Position numbers and translations under genes: made by a program | The notes under the pieces: generated by a model | Told to the model about the DNA's origin: nothing | Databases searched by the model: none | Seen by the model: the letters and a program-made list of their open reading frames with translations, nothing else | Part shown: one piece after another, positions 10,554 through 19,151 of the stretch | How positions within the stretch are numbered: position 1 is the stretch's first letter | Layout of the letters: each line of letters opens with the position of its first letter | Assembly: GCF_004368965.1 (NCBI RefSeq) | Contig: NZ_SORO01000001.1 | Span: 992,001 to 1,056,000 of the forward strand | DNA: 64,000 nucleotides | Direction of reading: 5' to 3' | Source: Leptospira meyeri | GTDB taxonomy: Bacteria; Spirochaetota; Leptospiria; Leptospirales; Leptospiraceae

Positions 10554-12191
10554 TTAAAAAAATAATCCTTTTCCAACTAATAGATGCTCAAGTATTGGAC
10601 CAAGTGCTAAAACTGGGAAAAAAGAAAGTCCGCAAACAATGAGTAAGACACTAAATGTCAAAACACCAAATAAGACGGTATCTAATCTAAAGTTTCCTTC
10701 TGACGATAAAGTTGTAACCTTCCCACCTAAACTACCTGAAACCAACACGACAGCATAGATCACGCTAAAACGACCAATTAACATGGATAAACCGAGAGAT
10801 AAATTTCCCCACAAATTATCAGCACCAAACCCAGCAAAGGCAGAACCGTTGTTTCCAGCAGCAGAACTGTATGCATAAAGTATCTGAGATAAAGCATGTG
10901 GGCCTTTTGCAGAATAACCCGATTCCAAAAAGATAGTGACCATAGTTCCAATCAAAATACAAGCTGTTGGTGCCAAGATTCCAAAAAGGGTCCATTTGAT
11001 TTCGTAACTCCCGATCTTTTTACCAAAATATTCAGGGGTTCGGCCGGTCATGAGTCCTGACAAAAATACAGTGAGAATTAGAAATAAAACCATCCCATAC
11101 ATTCCCGTCCCCACACCGCCAAAGATGATTTCACCTAACATCATCTGAAAAATTGCAATCCCACCTGCCAGTGGCGAGTAACTATCATGCATGGAATTTA
11201 CCGATCCGTTGGATGCGGCAGTTGTGGATGACATCCAAAGAGTAGATTCGGTCAAAGTAAACCGAGTTTCTTTGCCTTCCCAAAAACCGGAATGGTTCCA
11301 TTCGGAATAAAAAATACCAACAAAACCTAAAATAAAAAAAACCAACATCACAAAGAACACAACCCAAGCATGGCGAAATGAGTTTGTGATTTTTCCGTAT
11401 AAAAATACACAGGAAGCAGGCAAAAAGAGAATCGAAAACATTTGAATGAAGTTCGAAATAGGAGTTGGGTTTTCGAATGGATGTGCGCTATTCACACCAA
11501 AAAATCCTCCTCCATTCGTCCCAATTTGTTTGATTGATATTTGAGAAGCAGCAGGTCCGAAAGGAATGGTTTGGTTTTGTCCACCTAAGCCCACAATTCG
11601 CAAAGGGTCTAGAAAAGATTGTACAACACCTTGGCTCACAAGTAATATCGCAACGACAATGGAAATGGGAAGAAGGATATAAAAGGTAGAACGAAACAAG
11701 TCCAACCAAAAATTTCCAAACTTGGTTTCCTTAGAGGAAACAATTGATCGACTAACAAACATTAATACAGAAATTCCAACTCCAGCACTCAAAAAATTTT
11801 GCGGAGTGAGTCCCACCATTTGAGAAAAATAGCTAAGTTGACTTTCACCAGAATATGCCTGCCAATTGGTATTGGTAATAAAGGAAATGGTTGTATTCAA
11901 TGCCAAATCCCAATTCATTCCCACCAGTTTTAACGGGTTCTTTGGGAGTAAGTTTTGGTATCTAAGGATTAAAAATAAAATTCCTGCTCCAAACAAATGG
12001 AAAGCTAACATACTTTTTAAATATTGTTTTGGTGTTTGGGAAGGTGGATCACCAGAAAATAAGAACCTTTGAAACAAAGGCTCTAGTGGCAATCGTTTCG
12101 CATTTAAAACGATCGCCATATAGTATCCGACAAAGGGAGAGAGAAGAACCAGTAACCCAACAAAAAAAGGGAAATAAAGTAACTCATTCAT
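10554..12191 (-). CDS. kdpA: KdpA, K+-binding and channel subunit
   Basis: 545 residues of mostly membrane helices with the four imperfect selectivity-filter repeats seen in KdpA: TNTNWQAYSGE, GTNGGGFFGVNS, TAASNGSVNSM and SAAGNNGSAFAGF. KdpA is related to the Trk/Ktr channel family and selects potassium for the KdpB pump. It is the first gene of the operon; 78 bases separate it from the preceding gene, and this gap together with the end of that gene carries a direct repeat that resembles an OmpR-type operator. A GAGAG stretch sits about 11 bases before the ATG. Confidence 0.96.
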   Translation of the reverse strand: MNELLYFPFFVGLLVLLSPFVGYYMAIVLNAKRLPLEPLFQRFLFSGDPPSQTPKQYLKSMLAFHLFGAGILFLILRYQNLLPKNPLKLVGMNWDLALNTTISFITNTNWQAYSGESQLSYFSQMVGLTPQNFLSAGVGISVLMFVSRSIVSSKETKFGNFWLDLFRSTFYILLPISIVVAILLVSQGVVQSFLDPLRIVGLGGQNQTIPFGPAASQISIKQIGTNGGGFFGVNSAHPFENPTPISNFIQMFSILFLPASCVFLYGKITNSFRHAWVVFFVMLVFFILGFVGIFYSEWNHSGFWEGKETRFTLTESTLWMSSTTAASNGSVNSMHDSYSPLAGGIAIFQMMLGEIIFGGVGTGMYGMVLFLILTVFLSGLMTGRTPEYFGKKIGSYEIKWTLFGILAPTACILIGTMVTIFLESGYSAKGPHALSQILYAYSSAAGNNGSAFAGFGADNLWGNLSLGLSMLIGRFSVIYAVVLVSGSLGGKVTTLSSEGNFRLDTVLFGVLTFSVLLIVCGLSFFPVLALGPILEHLLVGKGLFF

Positions 12192-12258
12192 AGATTCATT
12201 CTCTCACGATTGAATCAAACCGTAAAGAGTCGTCTACTTAAGAGAAAAGAATCCGGGA

Positions 12259-12275
12259 TTAAGAAAAGATTAAGA
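12259..12275 (-). promoter_or_regulatory. Candidate KdpE direct repeat before kdpA
   Basis: The + strand reads TTAAGAA-AAG-ATTAAGA; on the coding strand two TCTTAA units with an 11-base period, 67 bases before the kdpA ATG. Only the three spacer bases differ from the site before the porin at 4591. It overlaps the stop codon of the upstream gene. A third TCTTAA occurs about 21 bases further downstream. Confidence 0.55.
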
Positions 12276-13067
12276 TTCTTTTTCGCCCAAACCAGGGAAA
12301 TAAACAATAACTGCCCAAACTAAGTTTAAAAACAAAAAGAACAAACAGGAATAAATTCCCTTGGTAAACATCTCTGCATCCAGCGGACCTCGCCAAACCA
12401 AAAAAAGAGACTCTTTTGCCAATGGCAACTCGGCCATATCCCATATGGGTTCCTTTAGAACAACTCCTCCTGAAAACAATCCGGAAAGGTTACACTGAAT
12501 TTCTTCTTTCGAATAACAAAGAGCATATAATGGAGGTTTGATTTCTTTACCAGAAATAGATCGAATTCGTTTGTAATGGAATCGAATGACCGGCCCGTAA
12601 ACGGCACCTCCCGATCTTCGCCGAACAAGTAACGGGGAACGAAACTCGCCCTTTTCTACATCATCCAAATAAAAATCTCTTAAAAATAAATAACGATATC
12701 CAATATTTTCGAAAACTTCTTCAGGAAGAACATCTCCCTTGGCAGTCATTCCTAAACCATATCCAATAGAATCTCCCAAAAACAAAAGTGAATTCCCGCC
12801 AGCAAGTAAGGATAAAAAAACAGCCAGTAGGATCTTTAGGCCAGTGCGTTTGGATAAAATAATTCCCAAAAATAAAATTGGCAAAAATAAAACCAACAAT
12901 GCCCAAACAGAAATAGAAAGTGGAAAAAAAGCACCTAACGGAAGCAACAAAAAACCAAAACCAAAAATAAAGCAAAGTCCGGTCCAAAAAATATAAAACA
13001 ATGGTGCGGGTTGGCCGTTTGGTTCCGGTTTTTTTCTGTTTTGATTTTCAACAAAACCAACAAACAT
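12270..13067 (-). CDS. Membrane protein of unknown function
   Basis: 265 residues with three or four hydrophobic helices in residues about 27-115, a soluble middle part (about 116-230) with FRSPLLVRRRSGGAVYG, and one C-terminal helix (about 232-254, CLFFLFLNLVWAVIVYFPG). I do not recognise the family. It follows the secreted protein gene by 3 bases and ends at 12270 inside the candidate kdp operator, so it is the last gene of a three-gene transcript from 15682. The middle part, with arginine-rich YGPVIRFHYKRIRS and a cysteine pair, could be an extracytoplasmic domain. Confidence 0.7.
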   Translation of the reverse strand: MFVGFVENQNRKKPEPNGQPAPLFYIFWTGLCFIFGFGFLLLPLGAFFPLSISVWALLVLFLPILFLGIILSKRTGLKILLAVFLSLLAGGNSLLFLGDSIGYGLGMTAKGDVLPEEVFENIGYRYLFLRDFYLDDVEKGEFRSPLLVRRRSGGAVYGPVIRFHYKRIRSISGKEIKPPLYALCYSKEEIQCNLSGLFSGGVVLKEPIWDMAELPLAKESLFLVWRGPLDAEMFTKGIYSCLFFLFLNLVWAVIVYFPGLGEKES

Positions 13068-13070
13068 TCC

Positions 13071-14219
13071 TCACTCCTTTACAACAAACGTACTTCGTAT
13101 GGTTTGCCAATAGAGTTCAGCTGTTTCCTTTTCTCGTTTGGGATAAGACAAGGAAAGAAAATAACCACGAGGTGCGTTATAAAGATAATACTCTTTCATT
13201 TCCATTGCAACTGAATTTCCGATTTCATCCACCTCGGTCCATTCACTCAAATACTCGGATTGGTTTTCTGTTCTTTTAAATCCTAATTTTCTAATTTGAG
13301 TCGGGGAGAGGGAACGCATTGAGTCCCAAAAACGGAAATAGTTTTTTGTATCTCGTAAAGGCCTTGTTTTATCAAAACTAGAACCAATGGAGAGAACAAT
13401 TTTCGGGCGATTTTTCTTTTTTTTGCCAGATGTTTGGAGAATGAAAGCCTCCTCCCATTCCGTTTGGCCTTCAGGTAAATAATTAGAAAGAAACTGAACA
13501 AAACGTACCATTCGATAAATTGAATCTCTATTTTCTCCGTAAATCCCTAATCGGTCTCCAAAAAGGCCCTCATAACGTAGCTTAGATGGAAAACGGATAC
13601 GGTATCGAAATGACTCCGACTCTAATACCAAATCTTCTAGTTTTTTTGATTCTCCCACATAACATCCATAAGGATCACTCACTAAATCAAGAGGAATGGT
13701 TTGATCCGACCATTCATTGGCCGCACGATTGGTTATTTCATTGGAACGAACAAGCCAACTAGGAAAAAAACCCGGTTCTTTTTCTTGTTTCAAACGATAA
13801 CAAAGATGAATTCCCTTTCCTAAAAAAACGGCTTCTTTTTCCTTTCGAACCTCATATAAAGCTTCCAATTCTTTAGCTGCAATATCGGCTTCCTCTGCTA
13901 CTGGAAATTCTTTATAATATTCGTCATCAATGAGGAAGCGAATTTTTCCTGCGGGAGTGACTAAATAGTTTCGTCCTAGTAAATCTTTTTTTTTGACTGT
14001 TCCTTGTTTGTTTTTGAATTCAGATAGAAAACGATGAAAACTCCGGTTCTCCTCCTCTTCCGCATCAGGAATCCAAGGCTTTTGCAACAATGGATCTACA
14101 ATGATATTTTGAGTTGTTTGGGCACCTAACGATAAAACTTGAAGTGATAGGAATAAAATTAAAAATCCTAATTTTACATTCAATTCAGATAATAGAAGAG
14201 AGTATTTCTCCCTTATCAT
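13071..14219 (-). CDS. Secreted protein of unknown function
   Basis: 382 residues. A hydrophobic stretch at about residues 17-32 (LGFLILFLSLQVLSLGAQ) is a signal peptide with probable cleavage after GAQ; there is no lipobox cysteine. The rest is hydrophilic, rich in charged and aromatic residues, with no motif I recognise. The C-terminal third contains a run of lysines (GKKKKNRPKIVLSIGSS) and an alpha/beta pattern resembling proteins that measure surfactant-like peptides only superficially, so I give no function. Gaps of 2 bases to the gene before and 3 bases to the gene after make one operon of three. Confidence 0.65.
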   Translation of the reverse strand: MIREKYSLLLSELNVKLGFLILFLSLQVLSLGAQTTQNIIVDPLLQKPWIPDAEEEENRSFHRFLSEFKNKQGTVKKKDLLGRNYLVTPAGKIRFLIDDEYYKEFPVAEEADIAAKELEALYEVRKEKEAVFLGKGIHLCYRLKQEKEPGFFPSWLVRSNEITNRAANEWSDQTIPLDLVSDPYGCYVGESKKLEDLVLESESFRYRIRFPSKLRYEGLFGDRLGIYGENRDSIYRMVRFVQFLSNYLPEGQTEWEEAFILQTSGKKKKNRPKIVLSIGSSFDKTRPLRDTKNYFRFWDSMRSLSPTQIRKLGFKRTENQSEYLSEWTEVDEIGNSVAMEMKEYYLYNAPRGYFLSLSYPKREKETAELYWQTIRSTFVVKE

Positions 14220-14221
14220 GT

Positions 14222-15682
14222 TTAAACCTGAAATTTAGATTGGATGAAACTCAGTGCCATGGAAAAAATCTTGGAAAAATCTCTTTTATGACCTTCATCG
14301 TTCACTCGGGACAAAATTCCTTTTAATAGAGTTTGTACTTGTGTATAATTAGGAACTTCAAAAAAAGCCTTTTGGATATGAGGCCAAGCCATTTTCACCA
14401 TCTGCATAAACTCAGGACTTCCTTTTTTGAATTCCTGGATCATTCGGTCCAATGTTAGTTTAACGACTTGGAAGTTTTTGATTTTTTTAACAATGCCACT
14501 TAAAACGTCTCGGCTCAAATCGGATTTTGAACTCATCATTTGGAAAAGTGAGTTCCAATCCACAGCTTCATTTTTTTGTTCCTTTAAAACTTGAGTGCGA
14601 AGTGAAACCACTGCCTTTTCAAATTCAGAAAGACCTCGTAGCCAATTTTGATATCCCACTTGGTCCGACTTCGTTTGAAAATTAGTTATGGTTTGGACTA
14701 TATCCATAAATTCTTTCACACCAAAAGCATCTAACTTTGCTTTATTGGGATCAACCGGAATGACTGGCTCTGGTTCTTCAAAATCAACATCAATGTCTTG
14801 TGAAAAATCAAGAGATTCCTCTGCACTGGAAGAAGCAGAGGAGGAAGATGAGTCAGATTCTTCAAAATCTAAATCTTCAATTTCGTATTCTTCTGATGAA
14901 TTGGATTGCTGGTTGGATTGGTTTGTTTCTTGGACTGGATTGTCTTTGGGATCGGGACCGATTCTTACTTCTAAGAGTTCTCCCGTCAATGTATCGCCAA
15001 AAGTTTCCACAATTTCCAAAAGAATGGATTTGTCTTTTTCTGGAATGAGAGATTGTTTTTTGGCAACAGGTGTTGGAGGCGCATTCGCAATTGCTAATGC
15101 ATCAGTCAAAGAAACAGGTTCTTTCTCCGATTCGGCACTTGCTGGCATCGAAAGTGCTGCTTTGGCCGACTCCGCCATCAGGCCTTTGGGTTCAATGATC
15201 TCACCAGTAATAGGGTTTTCAAGAACCATCAGAATCCCTTTTTGAGCGAAAACAAAATCTTTGGGATGAGTGACCTGGAGTCGTTCGACAATTTCTTCCG
15301 CTACAGATGAAAAACTGGGAGCTGGCGCATTCGTCAGTTTGTCCAATTCCTGTGCTTTTAGTTTTTCTTGTACTTTATTTAGAACTTCGATAAAATTTGT
15401 GTTGAGGTATGCGGAAACCTCATTTTGTGGAACACCTAACATCGTGGCAAACTGAGGGAGGTGTTCAAAAAACTGATCCGTCTTTTTGATGTTCCCTGTC
15501 ATATAGGATTTGATTTGTTTAGCCACTTCTTCTACTTTGGCCGGGTCCATTTTACGAGCTTTGAGTAGTTTTTTGAAAATGTCGATATGGGCGTGGAAAT
15601 AGGATAAAAACTCCCCGTAAGCGGTGAATTCGAACTCTCCGTGCGCTTTTTTTTCTAAAACCTTTTTAGGACCGTCTGACAT
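14222..15682 (-). CDS. Large acidic cytoplasmic protein of unknown function
   Basis: About 486 residues from the ATG at 15682 (MSDGPKKVLEKKAHG); the frame stays open to a TTG at 15724, but the ATG has a GGATGAG stretch seven bases before it. No signal peptide or membrane helix. The protein has two helical parts joined by a linker (about residues 245-330) extremely rich in serine, aspartate and glutamate, including EYEIEDLDFEESD followed by a serine run. Both ends look alpha-helical (for example KILNFQVV-like amphipathic stretches). I do not recognise a family. It is the first gene of the three-gene unit leading to 12270 and diverges from the lipoprotein gene at 15775. Confidence 0.7.
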   Translation of the reverse strand: MSDGPKKVLEKKAHGEFEFTAYGEFLSYFHAHIDIFKKLLKARKMDPAKVEEVAKQIKSYMTGNIKKTDQFFEHLPQFATMLGVPQNEVSAYLNTNFIEVLNKVQEKLKAQELDKLTNAPAPSFSSVAEEIVERLQVTHPKDFVFAQKGILMVLENPITGEIIEPKGLMAESAKAALSMPASAESEKEPVSLTDALAIANAPPTPVAKKQSLIPEKDKSILLEIVETFGDTLTGELLEVRIGPDPKDNPVQETNQSNQQSNSSEEYEIEDLDFEESDSSSSSASSSAEESLDFSQDIDVDFEEPEPVIPVDPNKAKLDAFGVKEFMDIVQTITNFQTKSDQVGYQNWLRGLSEFEKAVVSLRTQVLKEQKNEAVDWNSLFQMMSSKSDLSRDVLSGIVKKIKNFQVVKLTLDRMIQEFKKGSPEFMQMVKMAWPHIQKAFFEVPNYTQVQTLLKGILSRVNDEGHKRDFSKIFSMALSFIQSKFQV

Positions 15683-15774
15683 ATAGGATCTCATCCAATG
15701 CATAGGAAAAGTCACAAGGGTCAAGATTTTTACGAACCGATTGACGAAATGCAGGGAGAACGGAGTTTAGGAAT

Positions 15775-16044
15775 ATGAATCGTTTGTTTGTTTTGGTTGT
15801 ATTGTGTTTTGTCATGATCTTCTCTACATCTTGTCAAAAGAGAGAAGACAAAACGGTGGAAAGGAACTTGATGACTTTCCTTGTTACATGCACTGGCGGA
15901 AGTTTAGAAGCTTGTAATGCCGGTTGTGCAGGTAAATACCCTGATGTCACAGGAGACAATTACCCAGCAGCTTCTGCTTGTTTTACTGCTTGTTCCACCA
16001 ACTGCAATCTGTCCACAACCCTTCTTTTGCTAACCAATAAGTAG
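15775..16044 (+). CDS. Small cysteine-rich lipoprotein
   Basis: 89 residues with a lipoprotein signal (MNRLFVLVVLCFVMIFSTSC, modified cysteine C20). The mature part carries seven cysteines in CTGGSLEACNAGCAG and CFTACSTNCN, suggesting disulphides, followed by a hydrophobic end. Leptospires encode many such small Cys-rich lipoproteins; no function is known to me. The reading frame ends 15 bases from the convergent rsmE stop. GGAG and AGGAAT occur before the ATG. Confidence 0.7.
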   Translation: MNRLFVLVVLCFVMIFSTSCQKREDKTVERNLMTFLVTCTGGSLEACNAGCAGKYPDVTGDNYPAASACFTACSTNCNLSTTLLLLTNK

Positions 16045-16059
16045 AAAGTTTCGCTTCAT

Positions 16060-16740
16060 CTAAGTTCCGTACACAAGGAAACTCGCGGCCACAATGCCTG
16101 CAGTTTCTGTACGGAGAACCCCACCGGGAAGGGTGAGTCTAGGAATTTGGTTTTCTTCCATCCAACTCTCTTCATCAACATGAAATCCTCCTTCAGGCCC
16201 AACCACCGGAATTTTTCCAATGAGTTGCTTCACTGTAAAAATTTCTGACCTATGTGGGTGCAACACCACCAAACTTTCCTTATGTGACTCCATCCATTCT
16301 TTCGCAGGTTCTATGGAAAGAGAAAGTAATTCGGATTGCCTAGATTGAGCGGCGGCTTCTTTTACAATTTTTTCGGCACGTTCCAAATTGAACTCTTTGC
16401 GAATGGAATGACGAAACACTAAAAATACAACTGCATCAAGGCCAATCTCTGTTACCTTCTGTAAAAAGAAATCAAAGCGGTTTCCTTTGGGAAGGGCAAT
16501 CGCAATGGTTTTGCGTTCCATTTTTTGAGAAATCTGAGTTTCGCTTAGAAACTTCAATTCTTTGGAAAGGGGAGAAAACTGATAGTTATACAAGCCACCG
16601 ATCCCATCTCGAATTTGGATAACGGCCTCGTCCTTACTGAGTCTCAAAGCACGAAGGTGGGCCAACTCATCTTTCGATAAAACTATGAATGGTTTTGGTA
16701 TAAATCCAGTTCGAAAAAGGATAAGAGCTGGATCTAACAA
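16060..16740 (-). CDS. rsmE: 16S rRNA (uracil-1498-N3)-methyltransferase
   Basis: 226 residues, near the usual 230-245. The N-terminal part is PUA-like (FRTGFIPKPFIVLSKDELAHL), the C-terminal part a SPOUT knot with VVGPEGGFHVDEE and the signature LPGGVLRTETAGI. RsmE methylates U1498 of 16S rRNA in the cytoplasm using S-adenosylmethionine. It is the last gene of guaB-lolA-like-rsmE, 4 bases after the previous gene. Confidence 0.92.
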   Translation of the reverse strand: MLDPALILFRTGFIPKPFIVLSKDELAHLRALRLSKDEAVIQIRDGIGGLYNYQFSPLSKELKFLSETQISQKMERKTIAIALPKGNRFDFFLQKVTEIGLDAVVFLVFRHSIRKEFNLERAEKIVKEAAAQSRQSELLSLSIEPAKEWMESHKESLVVLHPHRSEIFTVKQLIGKIPVVGPEGGFHVDEESWMEENQIPRLTLPGGVLRTETAGIVAASFLVYGT

Positions 16741-16744
16741 AGAT

Positions 16745-17518
16745 TTAACGACTTAAATTATCAACTGCAAACAAAGAAGCATCAGGGTTCACTGATTTAT
16801 CCACTTCTTGGATTTCCCAAACCGTAATGCTACCTGTGTTCAAATCTAACATCTCGAGGCGAGATGCTTTTTGAATTTCTTCTACCTTTCCCGAAACTTC
16901 CTTCACCTTCACGGGACCATACTTCAAGTTCAATGTTTTGAATAAAATTCCATCCCGATCGTGAAAGTCGACACGGTAAGGTTTGAGATCTTTTTTCCCT
17001 ATCAGTAACACTAACTTTTTATAAAAATATGGTAAGATAGGTTTTAGAGAAACTCGGTAATAAACTTCTCCACCGATTTCCAAATCCGTATTCACTAAAG
17101 GGTTATAATTGGCCTGATAAGAGTATCCTGAAAGATCAACGTAAAAAAAACCAGTGCCCATCAGAGACTCATATTTTTCATCATCTGTTTTTCGAAAGAG
17201 TTTGGCACTTAAAACATTGAAGAAAAAAACATTTTCTCCCTCGTCTTTCGTCAAAAGTTTGGATTCAAGTCCCCTTCCCTTTCGATCAAAGAGAAGGAGA
17301 GCATCCTCACCATTAAAAAACCGATTGATCTTCCAAGTTTCCGAAGTTCCGTTTCTGCGAATGAGAACGTAAGTCCCTTTGACAAGGCCTTTTCCGAAAT
17401 CCATTTCTCTGTCAAGTCTTGCCAAAAGCTCCTGAGCCGACAAACTCGAATCAGGTACCCCTTGCGCGCCAAGCGAAACGAAACTAAAAAAGATTATGAA
17501 GATCGAAAGGTATCTCAT
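16745..17518 (-). CDS. LolA-like outer-membrane lipoprotein-sorting protein
   Basis: 257 residues with a signal peptide (about 1-19, ending SLGAQG). The fold signature is that of the periplasmic LolA-like (PF17131 type) family: SAQELLARLDREMDFG, GTYVLIRRNGTSETWKINRFF, LSGYSYQANYNPLVN, GGEVYYRVSLKP, then KKDLKPYRVDFHDRDG. Members are thought to bind lipid or lipoprotein tails in the periplasm; a classical LolA role is not proven for them. It lies between guaB (9 bases) and rsmE (4 bases), so probably one transcript. Signal, length and motifs agree. Confidence 0.8.
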   Translation of the reverse strand: MRYLSIFIIFFSFVSLGAQGVPDSSLSAQELLARLDREMDFGKGLVKGTYVLIRRNGTSETWKINRFFNGEDALLLFDRKGRGLESKLLTKDEGENVFFFNVLSAKLFRKTDDEKYESLMGTGFFYVDLSGYSYQANYNPLVNTDLEIGGEVYYRVSLKPILPYFYKKLVLLIGKKDLKPYRVDFHDRDGILFKTLNLKYGPVKVKEVSGKVEEIQKASRLEMLDLNTGSITVWEIQEVDKSVNPDASLFAVDNLSR

Positions 17519-17527
17519 TAATAATTG

Positions 17528-19054
17528 TTATTCCGCCCTCATGGATGGTTTTGTGTAAGAATACAAACCATGAACACTACCTTGTGCTTGAGCAGATTCT
17601 GTTCTTCTTTCAAACCGAAGTTTTCCTTCTCGCAATGCTTTGTGTAAGTCGGGAATATTTCTAAATCCCATATCTTGAAAACTTTGTCTGAGTCCTTGAA
17701 CGAGATAAGGAATGAGATTCAATACAGATCCTTTGTCCACAACATATCCAGAAACACCTTGGGCCACTTTGATCTTTTGTGATTCAGAGAAATACCGTTT
17801 ATCCCCACCTTTACTCATCGCCTCCAAACTAGCCATTCCCCGATACTTCTTTAGACGAATTCCATTTTCATAAAAATACTCACCTGGAGCTTCTTTTGTT
17901 CCCGCAAACATGGATCCCATCATACACATGGAAGCTCCAATTGCAAGGGCATTGGCAATGTCTCCAATATTAGAAATTCCACCATCTGCAATCACCGGAA
18001 TTCCATGTGCTTGTGCATACTCAGCGGTTTTGAATACAGCAGTCGCTTGTGCACGGCCCACTGCCATGGTATCTTGTGTGATACAAATGGATCCGGGTCC
18101 CATTCCAATCCGAAGTCCATCGGCACCAGCAGCAATTAGGTTTGCCGCTTGCGCTTTTGTTACCACGTTTCCGCCAATCACATCAATGTTTGGGAAATTA
18201 GATTTGATCCATTGGATCATTTCCATTTGATAACTAGAGTTTCCTTGTGCCGAATCTATGATGATGGCATCTACACCGACTCCCGCAAGGGCCGCCATAC
18301 GATCACGTGACTCTGGTAAGGTGGAAAGTGCGGCTCCAACTCGTAGTCTTTTTTGGTCATCTTTGGAAGACTGAGGGAACTCTTTGTTTTTTTTCAGGTC
18401 ACTACGACAAATAAGAGCAACTAACTTTCCCTGTTTATCAACAATAGGAAGTTTTCCTTTTTTGCTAGTGCGAAGGATGTTGTTTGCTTCTTGCAAACTA
18501 ATTCCAACGTTAGCAGTGATAAGCTCCGTTGTCATCACCTTCCCAAGTTTAATGTCACGATCTCTTTCGAAATCTACATCTCGGTTAGTAACAATACCAA
18601 CTAACTTGGTGCTGGCGGTTCCATCTTCAGTGATGGGGATTCCACTGAATCCATACTTTTCTTTAACTGCATCCAAATCGGAAAGTGTATGTTCAGGAGA
18701 AAGAAGGATAGGATCTTTGATAAATCCATTTTCGTATCGTTTTACTTTGCGAACTAAATCCACTTGTTCATCGATACTATTATTATAATGTATAATTCCG
18801 ATTCCACCCATAAGCGCTTGTGCAATTGCCATTTCTGACTCAGTCACAGTGTCCATAGGAGAACTCATCAGAGGTCTTTTGAGTGAAATGTTTTTGGAAA
18901 GTTTGGTTTCGAGTTCTACATCGCTAGGGTTAAAGTCGATGTATCCGGGTAAAACTAAAAAGTCCCGATAGGTGAGTCCCATGTTGACCGAGAAGAGCTC
19001 TTGTCCACTGACTCCATCGAAAAGCTCAGATCCTGGTAGGGGTTGATTTGACAT
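17528..19054 (-). CDS. guaB: IMP dehydrogenase
   Basis: 508 residues from the ATG at 19054, which has AAAGGAAGG seven bases upstream; a TTG at 19084 would add ten residues but lacks such a site. The TIM barrel is interrupted by two CBS domains (about residues 100-220). Catalytic cysteine C324 lies in [10 protein letters not shown]; the flap KRYFSES and IADGGISN are present. The enzyme oxidises IMP to XMP with NAD+, the committed step to GTP. First gene of an operon with a LolA-like gene and rsmE. Confidence 0.96.
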   Translation of the reverse strand: MSNQPLPGSELFDGVSGQELFSVNMGLTYRDFLVLPGYIDFNPSDVELETKLSKNISLKRPLMSSPMDTVTESEMAIAQALMGGIGIIHYNNSIDEQVDLVRKVKRYENGFIKDPILLSPEHTLSDLDAVKEKYGFSGIPITEDGTASTKLVGIVTNRDVDFERDRDIKLGKVMTTELITANVGISLQEANNILRTSKKGKLPIVDKQGKLVALICRSDLKKNKEFPQSSKDDQKRLRVGAALSTLPESRDRMAALAGVGVDAIIIDSAQGNSSYQMEMIQWIKSNFPNIDVIGGNVVTKAQAANLIAAGADGLRIGMGPGSICITQDTMAVGRAQATAVFKTAEYAQAHGIPVIADGGISNIGDIANALAIGASMCMMGSMFAGTKEAPGEYFYENGIRLKKYRGMASLEAMSKGGDKRYFSESQKIKVAQGVSGYVVDKGSVLNLIPYLVQGLRQSFQDMGFRNIPDLHKALREGKLRFERRTESAQAQGSVHGLYSYTKPSMRAE

Positions 19055-19151
19055 AATTATCCTTCCTTTTTCTACTTTAGGCAAGAAAACTCTCCGTGCA
19101 AGAGAATTTCAGGAGAAATTCGTCCGATAATAGTAAGTAACACGACCTTTT

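Noticed and set aside
14688..15245. 185-residue open frame on the plus strand
   Set aside because: Antisense to the serine/aspartate-rich part of the 14222-15682 gene; its Ser-rich composition mirrors the codon use of the real gene.
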